A stretch of 64,000 bases of DNA from Haloarcula hispanica ATCC 33960 (GTDB taxonomy: Archaea > Halobacteriota > Halobacteria > Halobacteriales > Haloarculaceae), in the NCBI RefSeq assembly GCF_000223905.1, contig NC_015948.1, positions 1,054,001-1,118,000 on the forward strand, read 5' to 3'. Both the position numbers and the translations under genes were made by a program. This document shows, one piece after another, positions 25,216 to 32,959 of the stretch. A model generated the notes under the pieces. The model was not told the DNA's origin and did no database searches. It saw only the letters and a list, made by a program, of their open reading frames with translations. How positions within the stretch are numbered: position 1 is the first letter of the stretch; every line of letters begins with the position of its first letter.

Positions 25216-25617
25216 TCACTGGAATGCATCACAGTCGCTGCTCCCGCTCTGCCAGTGGACTACGTTGTCACCGGTGTATTCGACAATGACGTCGTAACAG
25301 TTGTCGTCGTCGAACGTCGTCTCCTCCGAGATATCGGTCCCGGCGATGGTCGTCGCTATCGTTATCGTGCCCTGTCTGTCCGGAAGCGCATCGTCCAGTT
25401 CCACGGTTGCGCCGTCTTCGTCAGCCGCGACGGTATGTGTCTCCTCGTACACTGTCTCGCGGTCGACCGTGACCGTGAATTCGAACTCCTGTGTCGTCGA
25501 ACCGGTGTTCGTTAGCTGCACGCCGGCAAGTCGAGCGCTCGCAGGACTGAGCGCGGAACAGCCCGAGAGTGCGAAGAGTGTCCCTGCTGTGAGGACGGTG
25601 CGTCTAGAGGGCATCAT
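25216..25617 (-). CDS. Putative lipoprotein, beta-rich
   Basis: A 133-aa exported protein with a twin-arginine leader (SRRTVLTAG) and lipobox ALSGC near residue 20. The mature part is an immunoglobulin-like beta domain (VQLTNTGSTTQEFEFTVTV), with Cys residues near the C-terminus (DNCYD, SSDCDAF) that may form a disulfide. Two adjacent ATGs (25617 and 25614) are possible starts. Function unknown; it is common in haloarchaea. Confidence 0.8.
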   Translation of the reverse strand: MMPSRRTVLTAGTLFALSGCSALSPASARLAGVQLTNTGSTTQEFEFTVTVDRETVYEETHTVAADEDGATVELDDALPDRQGTITIATTIAGTDISEETTFDDDNCYDVIVEYTGDNVVHWQSGSSDCDAFQ

Positions 25618-25683
25618 CCAGAACTGTTCGGCCGTTCTCGAAAAGTCTTCTGTCGTTCACACAGCAGCCGGTATCACACCGTC

Positions 25684-26391
25684 TCAGACACCCATCTGCG
25701 CCGCGATGGACGAGACCATCGTTTCCCACAGCGAGAACCCCATCGTCACGCTCAGGGCGAAGTCTGCGGCGAAAAACAGGAACAGCCCTGCGCCGACGAA
25801 GTGAGCTTTCCGCAGGTTGAACCGATGGGCGAACCGGTGGAAAAACAGCGCATTGGCGAGGCTCACCGGAATGATGGCGAGCATCTCACCGGCCCAGATG
25901 GCGCTGGGGTGGGCGCTGTACTGGGCGGCGAGCGTGATCGTAATGAGCTGGGTCTTGTCGCCGAACTCGCCGAAGGCCATCATCGCGAAGATGGGCAGGA
26001 AGCCGCCGAGTCTGTTCGGCACTTGCCAGTCGACGACGGGAACGCGAACGTCTAGCTGTCCGCCGTCAGTGGTGAAGCCGGACGCGGGTTCCTGTTGCTC
26101 CGCGCCGGCCGCCGGGGCACTGCGGAGCAGTAGTATCGCGAATAGCAGGAACATCCCCGCGGTGAGGCTTTCGAGGACGATGCCGGGCAATAGCGACGTG
26201 ATCGCGGAACCGAACCAGATCTCCAGTGCCGTCCAGCCGGCGAAGGCCGTCCCCGCCGCGCTGACGACGAGGAGGGGGTTGAACCGCGTCGACAGGCCGG
26301 CGATGATGAACTGGACTTTCTCGCCGGGGAGAACCGCCAACTGCGCACCGGCCGCTATCGCGACCACTGTCAGCCACGTCGCGTCGCTCAC
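25684..26391 (-). CDS. TMEM165/GDT1 (UPF0016)-family cation transporter, candidate Mn exporter
   Basis: This 235-aa protein has about six to seven helices in two halves joined by an acidic loop (about 92-125). The second half keeps the family motif E-x-G-D-K-T (Glu142 to Thr147). In the first half the matching motif reads LPGEKV (21-26), so the Glu and Thr are replaced and Asp becomes Glu. Family members exchange Mn or Ca for protons; bacterial members export manganese. It overlaps the DtxR-family regulator gene by 4 nt, supporting a manganese role. Confidence 0.85.
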   Translation of the reverse strand: MSDATWLTVVAIAAGAQLAVLPGEKVQFIIAGLSTRFNPLLVVSAAGTAFAGWTALEIWFGSAITSLLPGIVLESLTAGMFLLFAILLLRSAPAAGAEQQEPASGFTTDGGQLDVRVPVVDWQVPNRLGGFLPIFAMMAFGEFGDKTQLITITLAAQYSAHPSAIWAGEMLAIIPVSLANALFFHRFAHRFNLRKAHFVGAGLFLFFAADFALSVTMGFSLWETMVSSIAAQMGV

Positions 26392-27080
26392 GCCTGGCTC
26401 ACTCCGTCTTCGCCCTGCGTATCCGGTGCGCGGACCTGAATCGCATCGGCGATGTGGTCCGGGAGCGACACCGACGACCCGCTCTCTAGCTGGACCGTCA
26501 CCATCCCGATGGGGGCAACCTCCTCGATAGTCAGCACGGTCCCCGGCGTGATGCCGGCGTCGGAGAGATACGTGAGTTCGTCGGGGTCTCGGTCCCGGAC
26601 CCGTGCGACTTCGAGTCGTCCCCCTTCACTGTGTTCTGACAGCGCCGTCGCGGACTCGTCGTCGATGGGGTCCAGCGAGTCGCTGGGAATCGGGTCCCCG
26701 TGGGGGTCGAACTCCGGCTCGTCGAGGACCGCCGCGACCCGGCGCTCGAACTCCTCGCTGATGTGGTGTTCGAGCACCTCCGCTTCCTCGTGGACTTCGG
26801 CCCAGTCGTAGCCCAACTGCTCGGTGAGAAACGTCTCGAGCAGGCGGTGGTGGCGGATAATCTCCAGCGCCACCGTTTCGCCTTCCGGCGTCGTCCGCAC
26901 GCCCTTGTACTTCTCGCGCTCGACCAGCCCGCGGTCGGCCAGTTTCTCGACCATACTGGTGACCGTCGGTGCCGTAACGTCCAGCATCTCGGCGATAGTA
27001 GACGGAGCAATCGGCGGGTCGCCGTCCCGCTCGAGGCGATAGATGGCCTTCAGATAATCCTCCATCTTGGCACTCAACAT
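26388..27080 (-). CDS. sirR: DtxR-family metal-dependent regulator (SirR/MntR-like)
   Basis: This 230-aa protein has an N-terminal winged HTH (about 1-65), a metal-binding dimerisation domain with HHRLLETFL, EVHEEAEVLEHHI and related Glu/His ligands, and a C-terminal FeoA/SH3-like domain (about 150-220). It would repress metal uptake genes when Mn or Fe is bound. A TTAGA-N4-TCTAA palindrome lies 9-22 nt before its ATG, suggesting autoregulation, and the same core precedes the Mn/Zn importer. It is co-transcribed with the GDT1 exporter candidate (4-nt overlap). Confidence 0.92.
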   Translation of the reverse strand: MLSAKMEDYLKAIYRLERDGDPPIAPSTIAEMLDVTAPTVTSMVEKLADRGLVEREKYKGVRTTPEGETVALEIIRHHRLLETFLTEQLGYDWAEVHEEAEVLEHHISEEFERRVAAVLDEPEFDPHGDPIPSDSLDPIDDESATALSEHSEGGRLEVARVRDRDPDELTYLSDAGITPGTVLTIEEVAPIGMVTVQLESGSSVSLPDHIADAIQVRAPDTQGEDGVSQA

Positions 27081-27088
27081 ACACCAAA

Positions 27089-27102
27089 TTAGACGAATCT
27101 AA
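27089..27102 (-). promoter_or_regulatory. SirR/DtxR-type operator at the sirR promoter
   Basis: TTAGA-CGAA-TCTAA is a perfect interrupted palindrome lying directly before the sirR ATG, at or next to the expected transcription start. It has the same half-sites and 4-nt spacer as the site at 22213-22226, so it indicates feedback control of the regulator and exporter pair. Confidence 0.65.
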
Positions 27103-27162
27103 CTCAAAAGATTGGCGATTCCAACAACTTTGTGCGCCCCGGACACATTCGACCGACAGCCG

Positions 27163-27312
27163 TCAGTCGTCAGCAGCGTACGTTTCTCGTCGGTTCCGTG
27201 TCAGGAGCCACAGGAACAGATAGCCGATGGCACCCAGAACGAACAGCGTTGCGGGGATGAGAAACGGTCCGAACGTCCGAACGAGCGTCTCGATCCCCGG
27301 CAAACCGACCAT
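27163..27312 (-). CDS. 49-aa single-span membrane protein
   Basis: A small protein with one hydrophobic helix (PFLIPATLFVLGAIGYLFLWLL) and a charged C-terminal tail ending YAADD. It begins at the ATG at 27312. A TATA-like box (CTTTATCAG on the minus strand, about 27335-27343) lies 25-30 nt upstream, as for other leaderless genes here. It lies downstream of nothing on its strand and upstream of sirR. Function unknown; it may be a component of a membrane complex. Confidence 0.65.
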   Translation of the reverse strand: MVGLPGIETLVRTFGPFLIPATLFVLGAIGYLFLWLLTRNRRETYAADD

Positions 27313-27441
27313 ATACCGACTATGAGCGTTGCCCTGATAAAGCTCAAGGGTCTGGCGGGTACGGCTACCGACCCGTTCGTCCGGGAATCTCCCGAGTTAT
27401 CGCACGAGACCGGTGAAGCGGCCGGAGCCGGTATGGCCCGC

Positions 27442-27690
27442 TCAGATGAGGTCCTGATCTTCGAGCGAGGCCATGACGTCGTCGACGAACGCGTCGACGT
27501 TGTCGTATGGGAACTCCCCGTTGAGCTTCGTGTTCAGTTCCATCGCTGTCATCGAGAAGTCGCCGGACTCGAACTTCGTCGACGGGCCGCCCGGGAGTGC
27601 CGGAACGAGGTCCATCGGACTGGAGATCGGGTAGTCTGCTTCCTGGAACGCGTCAACGAACTGTGAGCGGAGGTCTTCTTTGTCAACCAT
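27442..27690 (-). CDS. MTH865-like family protein
   Basis: This 82-aa acidic protein (KEDLRSQFVDAFQEADYPISSPMDLVPALP...) resembles the small helical MTH865 family found in methanogens and haloarchaea. No enzymatic function is known. The ATG at 27690 is chosen because an upstream extension is unlike the family and a TATA-like box (CTTTTATC on the minus strand, about 27714-27721) lies 25-30 nt away. It is a single gene. Confidence 0.85.
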   Translation of the reverse strand: MVDKEDLRSQFVDAFQEADYPISSPMDLVPALPGGPSTKFESGDFSMTAMELNTKLNGEFPYDNVDAFVDDVMASLEDQDLI

Positions 27691-27860
27691 GGTCGGACGT
27701 TGTGCGAGAATTATGATAAAAGGTTCGACATCGGTACACTTTCCCATTGTTTGGAGTTTATTCGGAGGTACAACGGTACTAGGCACTCACGCCGCTGAAT
27801 CAGTGTGGGGAAGTACGCGAACGACTCAACCCTGCAATCGACGCGACGGTCCCGTGTTGG

Positions 27861-28031
27861 TCACCGGACCCGACTGTCGTCGTCCGTATCGCGCCGGGCC
27901 AGTCGTTCGGCCGTCTCGCGATCCATCTCGTTGCGCTGATCGTGCTCGCTTCGAACCAGCGCGTACAGGGCCAGCGGTGCGGCCACCGCGAGCAACACGA
28001 CCACGAGGAACAGCCCGGTCATGGCAGGCAT
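27861..28031 (-). CDS. 56-aa small membrane protein
   Basis: A short protein with one N-terminal hydrophobic helix (GLFLVVVLLAVAAPLALYAL) and a charged, probably helical cytoplasmic tail (NEMDRETAERLARRD). The ATG at 28031 follows the zinc-ribbon stop (28034) by 2 nt, so they form an operon; a second Met at 28022 is also possible. Function unknown. Confidence 0.65.
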   Translation of the reverse strand: MPAMTGLFLVVVLLAVAAPLALYALVRSEHDQRNEMDRETAERLARRDTDDDSRVR

Positions 28032-28033
28032 CG

Positions 28034-28258
28034 TTAGCCGAGGAAGATGTCTGCCAGGTCGCTCCCGCCAGACCCGGTGTCACGGTACAGCTCCGAGTAG
28101 CCGCAGTTTGTACACGTGACGACCTGAAACTGGTTGGTCTGAATATCGAACATCTTCGAGAGGCCGCCGCCCGTGGTCGAGATGCTACCCACGTCAGTGC
28201 CGGTGTGACCACACTTCGGACAGCCGCGGTCATCAGTGGAATGTGTGTCGGAGGGCAT
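28034..28258 (-). CDS. Zinc-ribbon protein
   Basis: This 74-aa protein has two knuckles, CPKCGH and CTNCGY, 32 residues apart, forming one zinc ribbon. The segment VVTCTNCGYSELYR is typical of small archaeal nucleic-acid-binding zinc ribbons. The ATG at 28258 is chosen because the upstream extension is not protein-like and a TATA-like box (TTTGTTATGC on the minus strand) lies about 30 nt before it. It is followed by the 56-aa membrane protein gene. Confidence 0.85.
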   Translation of the reverse strand: MPSDTHSTDDRGCPKCGHTGTDVGSISTTGGGLSKMFDIQTNQFQVVTCTNCGYSELYRDTGSGGSDLADIFLG

Positions 28259-28485
28259 TACACGCAACTGTTCTCTCCCCAGCATAACAAATCTGGTGCC
28301 ACTGTGACACGTCCGTGGCTCCCTGCCAGTCGTCACAACCAGTTACTAGTATCTATCATATTCTATAAGCGCTGAAAACGAGGCGGGCGAACGTAATGGT
28401 GCACTATGCCAGTTCCCACCCGCCTCAACGGAGGGAAACGCCCACGTTATTTGTTTGTTATGAATCCCACCAAACTTCTGTGGCC

Positions 28486-29076
28486 TCAGTCGTCAGCGGG
28501 AATCGGCTCGCCGTGGGACACGTCGTCGCCAAGGAGCGTCATGAACTGCGCGAGCCACTCGGGATGGTCGGGCCAGGCCTGGCCGGTGACGAGGTTGCCG
28601 TCGGTGACCACCTCGTCGACCCACGAACAGCCGGCGGCCTCGCATTCGGCGCGACAGGCCGGGTACGACGTCATCTCGTAGCCGTCCAGTACGTCGGCGG
28701 CAGCGAGGATCTGCGGGCCGTGACACAGCGCCGCGACGGGTTTGTCCTCCTCGAAGAAGTGCTGTACCGCGTCCAGCACCTCGTCGTAGGTCCGGAGATA
28801 CTCGGGGGCGCGACCGCCGGGGACGCACAGCGCGTCGTAGTCGCTGGGGGTCACGTCGGCCATCGTCGCGTTCAGGACGAAGTCGTGGCCGCGGGACTCC
28901 ATATAGGTCTGGTCGCCGCGGAAGTCGTGTATCGCTGTCTTGATCGTCTCTTCGGCCGCTTTGTCGGGACACACCGCGTCGACCTCGTGGCCGACCATCT
29001 GCAGCGCCTGGAACGGCACCATTATCTCGTAGTCTTCACCGAAATCGCCGACGATCATGAGGATGTCTTTGCCCAT
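28486..29076 (-). CDS. DJ-1/PfpI-family protein
   Basis: This 196-aa protein has the class I glutamine-amidotransferase-like fold of DJ-1/PfpI, with the nucleophile elbow AALCHGPQIL (Cys followed by His) and the Glu-bearing DFGEDYE near the N-terminus. Members act as proteases, chaperones, glyoxalases or deglycases; which applies is not decidable here. The ATG at 29076 is preferred over a GTG three codons upstream. A weak inverted repeat (AGGCGGG...CCCGCCT, 28381-28425) lies beyond its 3' end. Confidence 0.9.
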   Translation of the reverse strand: MGKDILMIVGDFGEDYEIMVPFQALQMVGHEVDAVCPDKAAEETIKTAIHDFRGDQTYMESRGHDFVLNATMADVTPSDYDALCVPGGRAPEYLRTYDEVLDAVQHFFEEDKPVAALCHGPQILAAADVLDGYEMTSYPACRAECEAAGCSWVDEVVTDGNLVTGQAWPDHPEWLAQFMTLLGDDVSHGEPIPADD

Positions 29077-29142
29077 TGGAAACACCAGTCAAAGCTACGG
29101 TCGCAGTCGAAATAAAGTCGCAGGTGAATTACCAGTTTCGTG

Positions 29143-29937
29143 TCACCTGTCGAGCGATGTAAGCACCTGCTCGATATCCGCCAGTGAATCGATGACGTAG
29201 TCGGGCGTCACGGCGCTCCGTTCCAGCGACCGCTCGTTGGATACGCCGGTCCGGACGAGCACAGTCGTCATCCCGTTCCGCTCGCCCATCGCGATGTCCG
29301 TCTCCAGCCGGTCACCGACGATGAGACAATCCGCCGGCGCACAGTCCAGCCGTTCTAGCGCCGCCTGAACAGCAATCTCTGACGGCTTCCCGAGTATCCG
29401 GTCCGGATCCCGCTCGATGACGCCGGCAACGGCATTGATTATCGCCCCGGAACCGGGGACCGGGTCGCCGTCCTCGCCGGGGAACGTCCGGTCCGGGTCA
29501 GTCCCGAGGAAGACGGTTTCCTCGTCGATGGCCCGGAGCGCGTCGACCATATCGTGGTAGTGGAAGCCGTCCGTCCAGGAGGCCAGTAACACGTCGGTCT
29601 CGGCGGGGTCCTCGACTAAGCGTGCGTTCGTCCCTTCGACCAGACCGCGGAGTTGGTCGCTCCCGATGACGAACACGTTGTCCTCCGCGTGGGACCCGTT
29701 GAGGTACTCGCGGGTGACGACGCCGGAGGAACAGGCCTCACCCTCGCGGGCATCGACGCCCATCCCACGCAAGCGCTCGACGTACTCGCTCCCGTCGTGG
29801 ATCGGATTGTTCGAAAAAAAGCAGATTCCCAGGCCTCGCTCCCTGAGCACGTCGATTGCCGACGCCGCGCCCGGCAACAACGTTTCTCCGTGGTACACCG
29901 TTCCGTCCAGGTCGACGATGACCCCCTCGACTGTCAT
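29143..29937 (-). CDS. HAD-IIA family hydrolase (NagD-like phosphatase)
   Basis: This 264-aa protein has HAD motifs: nucleophile Asp9 and Asp11 in DLDGTVY, motif II FFSNNP, then GKPSEIAVQAAL and GDRLETDIAMG. The cap of the IIA type lies between motifs II and III. It would dephosphorylate small phosphometabolites such as nucleotides or sugar phosphates. The ATG at 29937 gives MTVEGVIVDLDGT, the usual start; an earlier start adds three residues. Confidence 0.92.
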   Translation of the reverse strand: MTVEGVIVDLDGTVYHGETLLPGAASAIDVLRERGLGICFFSNNPIHDGSEYVERLRGMGVDAREGEACSSGVVTREYLNGSHAEDNVFVIGSDQLRGLVEGTNARLVEDPAETDVLLASWTDGFHYHDMVDALRAIDEETVFLGTDPDRTFPGEDGDPVPGSGAIINAVAGVIERDPDRILGKPSEIAVQAALERLDCAPADCLIVGDRLETDIAMGERNGMTTVLVRTGVSNERSLERSAVTPDYVIDSLADIEQVLTSLDR

Positions 29938-29973
29938 TACCACCACTCGGGACCCGGCGGTGAAAAATCCGTC

Positions 29974-31359
29974 TCAGTCGTGCAGTTCGACGTCTGTCAC
30001 TTCGAAGCGCGCCCCGCCGCTGTCGCTATCAGTCAGTGACACTTCCCAGCCGTGGGCCTCGGCGACCTGTTCGACGATAGCCAGGCCGAACCCGGTTCCG
30101 TCCTCCGTCGATGAGTAGCCCATCTCGAACACGTCGTCTGCGTCGTCCTCGACACCCTCGCCGTTGTCCGCGATGTAGAACCCGTCGTTGGATTCCAGCA
30201 GTCCGACCTCGATTTCGACGTCACCATCGTTGTGTTCGATGGCGTTTCGAAACAGGTTCGCCAGCAGGTCCTGCACGCGCCCGCTGTCGGCGGCGAGTTC
30301 CGTGCTCGACTCGACCGACATGGAGGCCTGTTCCGCCTCGATCCAGGTCCACGCAGTCGACGCCAGCGTGGATAGCTCCGTCTCCTTCGGATCACTGACA
30401 GTCTGGCCTTGCCGTGCCAGTGTGAGTACGTCCTCGATGATACAGCCCATCCGGTCCAGCGACCGGTCGATCTTGGCGATCAGTTCGGCCTCTTCGCTGT
30501 CGGCAGGCTCCCCGAGCAAATCGACCGCGCCCTGCGCGACGTTCAGCGGGTTCCGGAGGTCGTGACTGACGACGCTGGCGAACTCCTCTAACCGCTCGTT
30601 CTGGCGCTCCAGTTCGCGCTGGCGTTCGACGCGTTCAGTGATGTCGCGTGAGACCAACTGGAAGGTATCGGCTTTGCGGTGACTGTCGACGGGGATATAC
30701 TGGTTGTGGTAATGCCGCCCCCCGACGGCGTCCTCGGACCGTGTCGCAGTACCGTTCTCGACCGCGCTTTTCCCGGCTTCGAGACGCTGGCTGGCCGCCT
30801 CGCTGTCCATCACTTCGCTCAGTTGTTGTCCGATGAGCGCATCGGGGTCGGCACCCAGTCTGCGTGCCATCGAGGGATTCACTGAGAGGAGGGTCCCGTC
30901 AGTCGTCAGGTGGACGATACCATCCGGCGAATCCGATACGAGCGATTCGAACTTCTTGCGCGTTCGCTCCTGTGAAACGACGTTCTCGATCCGGTTTGCA
31001 AGCCGACCGTACTGTTTGTCTTCGACGACTTCGAGTTTCAGGAGGTAGTCGGCGACGCCCGCCGCAATCGCCGCACTCGCCGTCTCTTCGTCTCCCCGCC
31101 CAGTCAGCAGAATGAACGGGATAGAGGGGTTTGTCTCCCTGATCTCTTCGAGAAGCTCCAGCCCGTCCATTTCCGGCATTTCGTAGTCACTGACGACGCA
31201 GTCGAACCCACCCCCGTCGAGTCGCTCCAGCGCTTCCGTAGCGCTGTTTGCAGCAACGGACTCGATGCCGTGTTGTTGCGTGAGCGTATCAGCGGTCATC
31301 TCCGCGAAAAAATCGCTGTCGTCAACAACAAGCGTTCGTATATTACTTTCAGATGTCAT
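29974..31359 (-). CDS. Hybrid receiver-PAS histidine kinase
   Basis: This 461-aa cytoplasmic signal protein has three parts. Residues 8-125 form a receiver domain with Asp58 as phospho-acceptor (VVSDYEMPEMDG). Residues 135-250 form a PAS domain. Residues 255-461 form a kinase, with His266 in SHDLRNPLN and an ATP-binding domain (NLFRNAIEHN, YIADNGEGV, GTGFGLAIV). It has no membrane segment and no adjacent response regulator. Such receiver-first kinases are common in haloarchaea; the input is unknown. Confidence 0.92.
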   Translation of the reverse strand: MTSESNIRTLVVDDSDFFAEMTADTLTQQHGIESVAANSATEALERLDGGGFDCVVSDYEMPEMDGLELLEEIRETNPSIPFILLTGRGDEETASAAIAAGVADYLLKLEVVEDKQYGRLANRIENVVSQERTRKKFESLVSDSPDGIVHLTTDGTLLSVNPSMARRLGADPDALIGQQLSEVMDSEAASQRLEAGKSAVENGTATRSEDAVGGRHYHNQYIPVDSHRKADTFQLVSRDITERVERQRELERQNERLEEFASVVSHDLRNPLNVAQGAVDLLGEPADSEEAELIAKIDRSLDRMGCIIEDVLTLARQGQTVSDPKETELSTLASTAWTWIEAEQASMSVESSTELAADSGRVQDLLANLFRNAIEHNDGDVEIEVGLLESNDGFYIADNGEGVEDDADDVFEMGYSSTEDGTGFGLAIVEQVAEAHGWEVSLTDSDSGGARFEVTDVELHD

Positions 31360-31439
31360 ATGGGCGGCAGGGTCCTTGTTCCCCCAACGGTCTGTCCGTA
31401 CTTATATTTCAAGGGAGCTAGGTTGCCCGCTGGTCCCGG

Positions 31440-32114
31440 CTAGGGCGGTACCGGTGGGGCAATCGAAACCCGAAGCCCAGGACTGTGATGGACTAACGGC
31501 TCTGCCTCACGATCAGATATGTCAACCAGTGGGAGTACTGACCCGGTCACAGTGGCGTCAACGCGGTCGAGTCGCCACGGGTCGTGGCCGACGCTCCCAA
31601 CGAGATGCGTCCCGAAGCGCCCGGTTGTGAAGTACCGTTGTCGGTCGACGAGGAACGAGGCCAGTGAGTCCGGTGGAATCGCCACCGGCTCACCGCCAGC
31701 CGTGTACCGGCACTCGAACAGTCGCCGCTCCCCGGCGTCGAGGACCCGGCGACGGTCGGCCGTTGAGAGCGTTCGCGGGGTAGCGTCACCGACTGTGATG
31801 CGAAACAGCTCCGAAACCGCCGTCGTTGTCCGCCTGTCGTCACCGAACAGCGCCAGCACGCAGACCCCGCGCTGACCGGTCGGTCCGCGGACGTAGGTCC
31901 GAACCGTGAGCAACTCCGACGGCCCGGCGACCTCGATACCGAACGTCTCGACGCGGTCGACAGTTGCCCCAACGGCCGACACCCAGGCGTCGCCGTCAGC
32001 CGTCTCGACGGTGAGCCAGTCGGGGACTGTCGCCTGCACCGCTGTCTCGGGGACCGGCCAGTGACAGAAGCAAACGTCGTCGAGCGTGACCTGCAGCGGA
32101 CGGAGGGCGACCAC
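31440..32114 (-). CDS. DUF2071 (YqjF-like) protein, second copy
   Basis: This 224-aa protein shares the DUF2071 opening (VCFCHWPVPETAVQATVP) with its upstream neighbour and has the same acetoacetate-decarboxylase-like beta fold pattern. Function is not known for the family. It starts with GTG at 32114, 21 nt after the neighbour's stop, so the two form an operon from a tandem duplication; overall identity is low outside the opening and the C-terminal segment. Confidence 0.8.
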   Translation of the reverse strand: MVALRPLQVTLDDVCFCHWPVPETAVQATVPDWLTVETADGDAWVSAVGATVDRVETFGIEVAGPSELLTVRTYVRGPTGQRGVCVLALFGDDRRTTTAVSELFRITVGDATPRTLSTADRRRVLDAGERRLFECRYTAGGEPVAIPPDSLASFLVDRQRYFTTGRFGTHLVGSVGHDPWRLDRVDATVTGSVLPLVDISDREAEPLVHHSPGLRVSIAPPVPP

Positions 32115-32135
32115 ACCCTCACTGGGGCCGACACG

Positions 32136-32840
32136 CTAATCAGTGTACTGGGAGACCCCGTCGAGCCGGTGGAGTCGCCCCGCAGTCACCGGAATCTCGG
32201 CGCAGTAGTGGACGAGCGGCTCGCCGTCGGGCCTGTCGAACCCCGACGCGGCGAACAGGCCGTTCGTCCGAATGTCGGCTCGCCCCGCTTGGAGCGGCCA
32301 CGGCTCGTGGTCGATGTCGGCGTAGTACACTGTCCCGTCGTCGCTCGCGGCGTAGAAGCGGTACCGTTCCACCAGGAACGACTCCACCGAGCCCAGTTCG
32401 GGTGTCGACGGCGGCTCAGTCGGCTCGTAGGTGGCGTGGAAATCCGCCGGCGGTGCGCGCGAACTGGTCCGACGGCTCCGGAACTCGACGCTGTCGCCGT
32501 CGGTCCGGACCTGCATCGATGCCCGGTAGTAGGACAACTGGAACAGCCGCCGGGCCAGCGTGACGCTGAGGCGGTCGTCGGCGTCGAGGTTGTAGAAGTA
32601 CACCCCCGGCGTTCCGTCGGCGACCACGTAGGTCCGGAGATTTAGCTCGCCGAAGGACCGCCCGATCGGACTGCCTCGCGGCCTGATGTCCGCCATCTGG
32701 AACGGGACCACGCTGAGCCACGCCTGTCCGTCGTACGTGTCGACAGTGAGCCCGTCCGGCAGCGTCGACTGGACGATGTCGGGCTCGACCGGCCAGTGCA
32801 TGAACCCCACGTCCCGCCACGTCATCGTCAGCAGGTCCAT
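32136..32840 (-). CDS. DUF2071 (YqjF-like) protein, first copy
   Basis: This 234-aa soluble protein has the DUF2071 hallmarks: MTWRDVGFMHWPVEPD at the N-terminus, LNLRTYV, and a conserved FLVERYRFYA segment, with EPWPLQ near the end. Members are related in fold to acetoacetate decarboxylase, but no activity is established. The ATG at 32840 is chosen as the family-typical start; an extension of 20 residues upstream is less likely. It is the first gene of a tandem pair. Confidence 0.88.
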   Translation of the reverse strand: MDLLTMTWRDVGFMHWPVEPDIVQSTLPDGLTVDTYDGQAWLSVVPFQMADIRPRGSPIGRSFGELNLRTYVVADGTPGVYFYNLDADDRLSVTLARRLFQLSYYRASMQVRTDGDSVEFRSRRTSSRAPPADFHATYEPTEPPSTPELGSVESFLVERYRFYAASDDGTVYYADIDHEPWPLQAGRADIRTNGLFAASGFDRPDGEPLVHYCAEIPVTAGRLHRLDGVSQYTD

Positions 32841-32959
32841 ATCTGGTAGTAAAGGCCAAACAGGTTTCTGCCTGTCGTGGGACGCGGTGACAGATGGCAA
32901 TGAGTGCGTCCGGCCGAATCGGCACTAGAACTTTGACCGCTCCGTCCCCAGCATCGTGC

